A DNA stretch of 64,000 nucleotides from Cannabis sativa (Eukaryota; Streptophyta; Magnoliopsida; Rosales; Cannabaceae): positions 77,520,600 through 77,584,599 of the forward strand of contig NC_083602.1 of NCBI RefSeq assembly GCF_029168945.1, written 5' to 3'. A model generated the notes under the pieces. That model did not search any database. It was not told the origin of the DNA and was given only the letters and a program-made list of their open reading frames with translations. Both the position numbers and the translations under genes were made by a program. Position 1 is the first letter of the stretch. Each line of letters begins with the position of its first letter. Below, piece after piece: positions 56,226 through 64,000 of this stretch.

Positions 56226-58442
56226 GGCAACAGTGAGGTGTACATAGAGTTGCGGGAAAGGTACTTATTCAGTCTAAGGAAAGTTCTATACATTTTTGGC
56301 ACCATTCCAAATTGCCTTAACTACTAGTGTTAATTTCCTGATTAACCAAAAGTAGTTGCCAAAGGTATAGAATCCAGTATCCCTAAAAGAGTAGACATAT
56401 AGAGAGGAATTTCACATTATTAATGATTTTGTGATTAAGGAAGAGTAATGGTGGAGAAAAGGTTGTGTTTAATTCAACCTTTCAGATCCTATTACGAAGA
56501 GTTTACTACTACTACACTTGATTTGTATATCAAGGTGTTGAGATTATTTGAAATGCAATTTTTGTTTTATATTAGTGCAAGTGGGAGTTTGTTGGGTTTT
56601 ATGCCCTAAATAAAACTCATTTCAATATAATCAGATTTACTTATTAATATAGATCAGAAATAACATTTAATGTTGCATGGTTCACATGATTTATTTCATG
56701 ATTATATGTACATAATGTATAAATTCATCTGAAACCCTTTTCACATACTTGATCCTGTTTATTGTGTCGTCAACAGATTAGAAAGTAAACATGACTATGT
56801 GAATAAAGTATCCTAGATTTATCAGACACAGGGTTTTATTGATATGATAATCTACAACAGAGTTTACTTGCATTTGGAGAAATGCTATGTTCTTTCTAGA
56901 GCATTGGTTAAAGTAAAGCTCAGGTTGGATGCATGGAGTATGCATCGGAAGGGACCGATATTGAAGTTTGACTTAGATTTATTAAACTTACCGTAATATC
57001 TATTCAAGTCAATATCGCCTAGTTGATCCTAGATCAAATGATCTTAATCCTGTTATGATTAGGCTCAATCTCAAGAGGCTATTCATGTTCTTTGATTTGT
57101 TAGTTAAGCCTACTTTTGGGTCAGGGTGATACGTACATTTTGGGAACACGGTAGTGCAATTGAGTGGGAGCGCTAACATAAACATGGAATCTATAGCTTC
57201 TATCTGGCGAATAGTAAGTAAAGGATGATCTCCTTCGAGCTTGACCAAACGAAAATAAATGGTGGAGTACTCATTTCACATAAGCTGAAATATTATTTAT
57301 ACAGGGTTAAGTGTTTTAAGGATAAAATACATTGTAGGGTGTAACGGTAATCTAATCCCTTTACAGTGTAGATCATTCATATAGAGGATCATTGATCAAA
57401 TTAGGATTATAACAATGGATAACTAATGATGTGTCTATATGGTGGAATATATAGAGCATTCTATATACTGAGAGTGCAATTCTAAGTTCTATGCGTGGAT
57501 TCAACGAAGAATTAATAAGTCAGTGAATTTATGTTATAAATTCTTGATCTGCTTATTGGAAGCTTGGTTATATAGACCCATGGTCCCCCCACTAGTTGAG
57601 ATAATATTACTTCTAAGACTCATATAATTGATTTTGATTAATCAATTATAATTCTCAAATTAGACTATGTTTATTTGTGAATTTTTCACTAAGCAAGGGC
57701 GAAATTGTAAAAAAAGAGTTTTAGGGGCATATTTGTTAATTATGATACTTTGTATGGTTCAATTAATAAATATGATAAATGACAATATTATTTAATAATT
57801 ATTTATAGTTATTAAATAATTAGAATTGGCATTTAAATGGTTGAGTTTGAAAATTGGCGTGTTTGAGAAAATGAGATGCAAAAATGATAAAACTGCAAAA
57901 TTGCAAAAAGTGAGGCCCAAATCCACATTGCTTAGGTCCGGCCACTTTTATAGGGTTTTTCATATGATATTTTCATTATTTTAATGCTAAATAATTCAAA
58001 CCTGACCCTAGTGGAATGCTATAAATAGATAGTGAAGGCTTTAGGAAAATTACACTTTCATTCTAGAAAACCTGAGCCTTCTCTCTCTATATCTGGCCGC
58101 CACTTCTCTCTCTCTCTTCTTCCTTGAGATTTCGAAATACTTCAAGTGATACCTCAATTATAGTGAGGAAGATCGTGAAGAACGACTGTCAGCAAGGAGG
58201 AGTTTCAGCACTAAAGAATCAGAGAAAGAGATCCAGGTTCAAATATTGATAATGCTCTGCTACAGAAAGGAATCAAGGGCTAGATATCTGAACGGAAGGA
58301 GTCATTATATTCCGCTGCACCCAATGTAAGGTTTACTAAACTTTATATGTGTTTATTTCATCGTTTTAGAAAGTTCATATTTAGGGTGTTAATCAACATA
58401 CTTATGAGTAGATCTAAGATCCTGGTAAAATAATTTCCAACA
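56226..58442 (+). mobile_element. 3' terminal fragment of the Copia family with LTR
   Basis: 56226-56589 matches the untranslated 3' end of the minus-strand Copia element (20747-21276) and ends in tgcaagtgggagttt. The LTR (56590-58442) runs TGTTGGGTTTTATGCC to CAACA with a good TATA box (ctataaatag near 58020). No pol is present and no target duplication can be matched, because the left side is fused to the truncated Tekay LTR. Confidence 0.88.
56590..58442 (+). repeat. 3' LTR of Copia fragment
   Basis: 1853 bp; one of seven LTR copies or parts of the family in the window. Right flank gaaca. Internal sequence is diverged from 51955-53814 in the first 200 bp. Confidence 0.9.
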
Positions 58443-60605
58443 GAACACCAGTATGACAGCCGATCAAACCACTCCTAGCACCAAAGTCCCATGTACCAAT
58501 AACACTCAACGGCCTGTTAGAGATGACACAAAACTTCAAAATCTATGAGAGGAACTTGTGATTATGCAAGGCCATAAGAACACTTTGCATCATGATTAGG
58601 AAGATCTCCGAGTAGCTATTAACCTTGCCTTGATGAGCAAAGACGTCAATTCAGAGAATGGAGGGATTGAGAGATGGAAGTCATGAGGGCTCAGCAAGCA
58701 GCCATTAATGATCGTTCCAGGCAGGGCACCGTGCTAGTCAGAATGGGCTTACGAAGTTACCAGTAGACAATTAGCAACTAAATCTAGCATCCCCCTAAGT
58801 GGGTCAGAAGGGTATGTATCAGTCATACTGCATAGACTCGTAGTGGTCAGCCATCCAAATAAAGGCCAGAAGTCCAAACAGTGGGCCAAACGGTAGACAA
58901 CCAAATTTTGCCAGACTACCCCTTGGGAGGAGGTACACATGTGAACAAATTTACTTATAAAGAGGTATTAGGCCAACCTCTTAGCCAAGCAAGTCAAACA
59001 TCAAGACAACTTGGTGCCTAGTTTTTCGATTGGCTAGGCACCGCGCATGACCTCAGAAATGATCCAAATGGTGGAAGGGGACTAAATGGACAAAACATTC
59101 CACCGATTGCCCAGCCAGATAACCAAGCCCAAGATCCCGTTCAAAGAGATCCCAATGTGACATAGGTCGGCCACCACACTAGCCAATTTCATTCACTTGT
59201 GCAAGCACAAATAGATCAACTTAAAAACATGGTACATGGCCTGACTAGTCTAAAACTCATAGATCTCGTACTCGATTGGCCATAGGGATTACCCTTATCA
59301 ATTGAGATTAAGGCTTTTGACCTACCCCTAAAGTTCAAAATGCCAATTTGGAAAATGTACACAGGAAAAGAAGACCCTTTATCCCATTTGAAGTACTTTG
59401 AAATGTAGATGGACCAGTAAGGGATTAGATGCAATGTATAGATTATAATTTTTTTGGCCACACTCTTAGAGGCCACACAGCAATGGTATTTTAAAGTGCC
59501 TCCTGGAAAGTTTAATTCTTAGATTTCTTTCTCCTCCAAATTCTACTCACAATTCTCTTCCTCCCGTTAGCTTCTCTCACACCTAGAAGACCTAGTAGAA
59601 GTTAAGCAAATGCCAGGAGAACCTCTTAGGGCCTACATTAGAAGGTATGAATAAAAAAACAAAGGTTAAAGGGCTGACTGAGGAGGAAAGATTAACATCA
59701 CTATTGGGGGTATTTTGCCTCCGGGAGAATTATTGAAAGATATCAAGAGACTAAATGTGGGCTCGATGGCTAAGTTTCTGGATCGGGCAGATGGATTCAT
59801 TAAGCTCGAGGAGGCAGTAAGGTGTGTGGATACCGTAGGACAAAAGAAGAATCAACAACCAACTACTGCAGCTAGTACTTCCACCTAGAATTCATAATAT
59901 CCCCATAGCTCGAATCTAAATGGAAAAAGGTCTAACAAGGGTAATAAACAAGGTAATGTAAAGAAAGACAAGTTCACTAGCGACACCGAACATCATCCTA
60001 GAGAGAACGCTGTCCTAATATATGATATAGAAACAATCTATGCAACCACCTAGTGTATGGTGTCATACAAGAAACCCTCTCTCATGAAGAAGGACATAAG
60101 TAAAAGAGATACAACTAAGTTATGTCATTTTCATGTAGATTACGACCATGACACAAATGAATGTAACAATTTTAAGTGGGAGATTGAATTCTTGATCAGA
60201 AAAAATAACCCGCACTTACAAAATAACTAGAACTAACTGATGCCTCCACCAGTTGACGGGCATCTGTAGGTAATCATTGGGGCCCGCACCTCACTGGAGA
60301 CTTGGGCAAAGCTAGAGAAAAGTATGCTCGAGCCTTGCAACATGAACAAAATGATACAAATCTGGCAGTGGAGGAAAGGAAACCTAAAATACCACACGTA
60401 GGGGAACCAATAATAACATTCTCCAAGGCAGATGCTAGCCATGTTATCTTCCCACGTAACGACCCTTTGGTCATTGAAATACAGATTGCAAACATGATAG
60501 TTGCATAGAGTATGATGGAAAATGGAATTTCCTCAAATATTCTATTCCACATATATTTAATACAAACGAACATTACAAAAATCGTGTTGTATCTGTTTAG
60601 ATCGC
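58443..60605 (+). pseudogene. Tat-like gag and protease remnant, heavily broken
   Basis: Pieces in several frames follow the Tat gag order. Around 59200-59400: IDQLKNMVHGLTSLKLIDL ... PIWKMYTGKEDPLSHLKYFE. Around 59480: EATQQWYFKVPPGKFNS. Near 59580: HLEDLVEVKQMPGEPLRAYI. Near 60110: TTKLCHFHVDYDHDTNECNN then IEFLIRKNNPH, a finger-like C-H-H-C pattern. The protease lead VIFPRNDPLVIEIQIANMIV is followed by a stop at 60506-60508, then SMMENGISSNILF, in which the catalytic D-G pair has become E-N-G. It matches 12757-13370. Stop codons are abundant. RT and later domains are absent. Confidence 0.8.
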
Positions 60606-60920
60606 GTATTTGATAATTCTGAGCTCTGTTTTTATAATACTATGATATTATAGTATCAAAACTATTATTCAACTATCTTGTAACTTAATTGCAACTACAA
60701 ATATTAAATGTGATTGTGTATATATAAGAAACTATTTATCAATATTTTTTTGTCAATGATCGATAATTATTTGTACCTTAATAGTAATATATGGAGAAAC
60801 AACTGTTAGTAAAATGTTTATACAATTGTAATGCAACTTGTTGACTTCGCTTTTAGCCAACGACAATGAGTCTATTTTATAAGCGATAAACGATATGTAG
60901 TAACGGATATATAGTAAAGC
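60606..60920. other. AT-rich sequence, nothing recognised
   Basis: No gene, element end or repeat array is visible. Confidence 0.4.
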
Positions 60921-61515
60921 AATAATAAGGCACAAGAATTTTATAGAGGTTCAGCCTCGAGCAGTCCGGTAATAGCCTAATCCTCGTTACTTGTATTGAC
61001 ATAAGAACAAGGAAGAAGATTCCTTTTCTTATAGCTCTTACAACAGTATCTCTGAACATATAATTCTTAGATAATAATATAGTCTTAGCTAGCTGCGTTT
61101 TGACTTTTGATCCCCCCTTCCCAGTGAATGTGCATCATTATTTATAGGGCTGGGAAACTTGAGGAGGAAGAGTTTCCTCTCTCGCTACAATGCGCATAGA
61201 TAGAAAGATCGTGGGCTCAATACTGAATGCAAGGATCGTGGGATTGGGGCTGAGTACACTGATAGTGGGATCGTGTGTATGTCGTATGCACGTAAATTGA
61301 TCCCTGAGTTATAGGGATTGAGCTGATGACTCATGATGCGAAAGCTCAATTCGCTAAGTGTTAATTGCTCTGCACGGATAGCTGAATATCTTACTCCGGA
61401 TGTGCCAGCGAGGGATGCTGCTCGGTCTATCTTCCCGATCAGATGCTCCAAGTGGACTCCACCTATCACCATTCTCGTGATGCCACATCATCGTGCAAAA
61501 TTTGGGATAACACAA
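60921..61515 (-). repeat. LTR-like block
   Basis: On the minus strand a TATA box CCTATAAATAATG (about 61136-61148) has a GC-richer upstream part and a transcribed-like part that runs into acctctataaaattcttgtg near 60935, all common in plant LTRs. It may start near 61512 (TGTGTTATCCC on the minus strand). No partner LTR is in the window, so element and borders are uncertain. Confidence 0.4.
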
Positions 61516-62715
61516 CCATTATGAAACATTAAAAATCAGAGCAGTGTTTCTAAGTATGTAACTCTATCTACATGTTTATTCCTGATTTAATATGAACAAA
61601 TTAATTATTTGAAATGTAGAAAATAACAAAAATGCATTGTGATAAATATTTAACTATAGTATTGATGTATTTTTTTTTTATTATACTTGAGTTGTTTGTT
61701 TGGGACTCCAGTTCAACTTTTTGAGATCTACATTCATGGATTTGAAAATTGAAGTTAAGACATTAGTTTTATGCGAATTAAAGCAAATTTCTGGTTAAAT
61801 TTTAAATTCGTAGTAGTTTTTCTGCACGTTTTTTCATGAATATGAAACAATCCCTATTTTGATTGATTCTAGTCATCTTTTCAAATGAAGTCGCATAATT
61901 AATGGTGGTTCTCTTTCTAGATGAGTTTCCTTTCAGTTTTGTTGGGTTGCTAGGTTTGTCGATCGAAGATTGTGTGAGTGAGAGTATTTGTTTTGTTCTG
62001 TGCAGCTAAAGTAGTAGAAAAAGAAGTATTTTGTAATATTTAGTTTATATGTTGTATTAATGTTCATAGGGTCAGCCTTAACTATTTTTGTAATTTAATT
62101 GTCTTTTCTGTATATACTTTAAAAAATCCTTTATAAAATAAAATTATTTTTATGAAAAAGTAAAATAAAAATGAAAGATTAAATCATATTAAATAATTAT
62201 TTTATCAATTAAATAATTAAAATTATTTTTTGGTGTGTAAGTATACCTAATTTTTATGGGATAAGTTGAAGAATACCAATTTTCTGTATTCATTAATCAT
62301 AAATACCCTCATATTATATTTTATTAAAAACTACGCACTTTTGTGAGTGGATTACCCATTATACCCTTATCTTTGCATGTTTACATTTTCAATGCAACTT
62401 TCACTGCGCTGTAGAAAAATGCTTAGGAAACCCTAGGGTTAGACACTTCTGCGATTCTTCTTTTTCATGTCTTCATGTGGGTTTACATCCATAAAGCTTG
62501 TCTCTGAACTGCATTGCGTCCGCCTTTCATCTTGCTTATTCTAAGCCTCATGAACTTTTTTGCCCTAACTCAAGAAAATTTTCTGACTTCTTGAGTTCTG
62601 ACTTTTCTTTAGACATAGCCGTTCTTTAATCGGTTGAGTACTCCTGGTCGGCATATTTTCTTATTTATCGTTTGATATTCCGTCCAACACTCATCTCGTG
62701 TGTTGTCTTTTGTAG
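61516..62715. other. Unassigned flank upstream of the right-edge ORF
   Basis: 61516-62400 is AT-rich without signals. 62400-62715 is more even in composition and ends tttgtag just before an ATG, so it may be the leader of the transposon ORF that follows. No LTR end or primer site was recognised. Confidence 0.35.
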
Positions 62716-64000
62716 ATGAACTCAGGTGAGTCTTGGTAACTCAGACATCAGATCGACCAGGATTTGCTTCAACTTCTGCACGAGGATCACCCTCGTCTTC
62801 GTTCTAGTCCTCCTTCTAGTGAAGGGCATTCTTCTGAACTTGTACCCAGCCATAGGATGATGGCTCGTACAATGAAAACTACGCGTCTGGCCGATGCTAC
62901 TGATCCTAAAGTGGCTCAGCTTGCCACTCTGCCCAACGCCAAACAGGATTCGACCGTCCCGATGGAGGAGGATCGCGAGGGGGACGCTAAGGTCCAGGAA
63001 GTTGAGGAGCTGGATGATGTGCATCCCGGCAGTCCCTCTGAGGCAGAGGGGGAGGAGGAGATTGAACCCCTAAATTTCAGGGAGTACAATGAGGCTGGGC
63101 AGCCAGTCGATGCTGACGGAGATGTCCTGGTTGAGGGTGTGGACTACGTCAGTGAGGAGCTTGTTGCGGCAGTTCCTCGTAGAAGGCAGGGTGCCTTGGG
63201 CGCAGGTGGGTAAGTCCTCTGTCCAAGATTACGGAGGCGCGCCTTCGAACTCTTGACCAGGACAGGTACCTGGGCGAGCTAGACTGCTACATTCCCGCCC
63301 ACACTAATCGTGCCACAAACCCTGACAAGGGGATGTGCCCCTGGTCGGGGGCCCATGGTCAGCAAGGAGCGTTGATGCCCTTGCACAAATATTTTAAGGA
63401 TGTGGCCGACTTCTTCGGTCTCTGCCCGCCCCAAATCACTCCTAAGGGCATTAAATATTTGTCCACCCTCTTTGTCCTCTACGCTTCCCAAGGATGGGGT
63501 ACTCCTTCTCCCGATGAGGTTACCTAGTTCTTTGATCTGAAGTCCAACCCCAAACAAGGCAGGTCGGGGTACTTCTATTTCTCTCAGCCAGGCTTCAAGT
63601 GGTTAACCGGCACGGATGACAAGGCCATCAGTAAAATAGGGCGTTTTGGTGATGAGTACTTCATGGGGAAGGATCTGAGCATTATCCGGACTCGGTTTCA
63701 GCAGATTCCAACCTATCACCGTCCTCTTCTCACTCTTGCTCTTAGGGATAGAGCTCAGAAACTTGCCCGGTTGCCGGGGGAAGACTGGAATATTATCCAG
63801 TTGACCTCTGAAGATAATCTTGTGAGGTACGGGCTTTATCCCGAGGACTTTACTCCTAAGTCCGTGGTGGGGAAGAAGAGGAAATCTGGTGCTGGCCAGC
63901 CTGAACGAGCTCATAAGGAGGATGAGCTTATTCAACTTAAGCGTGAGGCTAAGTTGAAAGGAGGTGCTAGGGCCAAACAGTATGCTCAGGAGCCTTCAAA
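62716..64000 (+). pseudogene. Transposon-associated ORF (gypsy-type N-terminal domain-like), runs off the window
   Basis: The ATG at 62716 opens MNSGESW and meets a TAA at 62737. The same frame continues with a Ser/Pro and then acidic region (VPMEEDREGDAKVQEVEELD) to 63213. A frameshift near 63205 leads to LRTLDQDRYLGELDCYIPAH, MPLHKYFKDVADFFGLCPPQ and YLSTLFVLYASQGWGTP. A TAG at 63525-63527 interrupts, then GYFYFSQPGFKWLTG and FGDEYFMGKDLSIIRTRFQQ follow, with a lysine-rich end still open at 64000. The layout resembles the plant 'transposase, gypsy type' (PF04195-like) proteins encoded by some Gypsy elements. Its biochemical role is unknown. Composition is GC-richer than its surroundings. 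Confidence 0.6.

Noticed and set aside
62722..63935. Minus-strand frames opposite the right-edge ORF
   Set aside because: Shadows of the GC-richer plus-strand ORF, whose domain resemblance is on the plus strand.
1..64000. Intact host protein gene or tRNA gene
   Set aside because: Every substantial frame could be assigned to a transposable element, a repeat or a shadow. tRNA-like words are only primer sites or the candidate SINE's promoter boxes.

Overview
This window is a block of nested, decaying transposable elements from a flowering plant, most likely a eudicot with a large repeat-rich genome. I found no host gene, rRNA, tRNA or CRISPR locus that I can defend. The plant assignment rests on plant-type Ty3/Gypsy (Tekay-like chromovirus and Tat-like) and Ty1/Copia domains, initiator-Met tRNA primer sites, CACTA-type DNA elements and AT-rich repeat composition. 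The species cannot be named from the sequence.

Layout. (1) 1-11559: the 3' end of one Tekay-like Gypsy element (pol end at 1-102 and 9053-9154, 3' LTR 9156-11559), split inside its chromodomain by a second, minus-strand Tekay-like element (103-9052, LTRs of about 2.47 kb). The inner element's LTRs hold an array of small hairpins whose paired arms change together. Its leader holds a 5S-rRNA-derived domain and a second LTR-end/primer-site pair. (2) 11560-18895 and 30901-32600: Tat-like Gypsy remnants (gag C-terminus, protease, RNase H, LTR, primer site, gag). They are interrupted by a Copia derivative (13857-17163) and by a 12-kb minus-strand Copia element (18896-30900), which itself carries a CACTA-like transposon (21280-23270). 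(3) 32600-43777: mostly old unclassified sequence with a candidate SINE, a field of dispersed 20-bp motifs, a solo Copia LTR (39220-41114), long GA and CT microsatellites and a second CACTA-like element. (4) 43778-53814: the best preserved element, a 10-kb Copia with both LTRs, a perfect 5-bp target duplication, primer site, 2.6-kb leader and a gag-pol frame broken by five stops and one gag frameshift. (5) 53815-64000: a truncated Tekay LTR fused to a 3'-terminal Copia fragment, a Tat gag-protease remnant, an LTR-like block, and at the right edge a GC-richer transposon ORF that runs out of the window.

How the parts relate. One Copia family contributes seven LTR copies or fragments and three copies of its leader. 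This lets conserved non-coding signals be read by comparison: two directly repeated 20-bp boxes and a pair of hairpins sharing a CTAAT-type loop. No intact autonomous element is present, so every element here would depend on proteins made elsewhere. No new defence or metabolic system was seen. The most unusual signals are the co-varying hairpin arrays in the inner Tekay LTRs, the captured 5S promoter region, and the conserved Copia leader islands.
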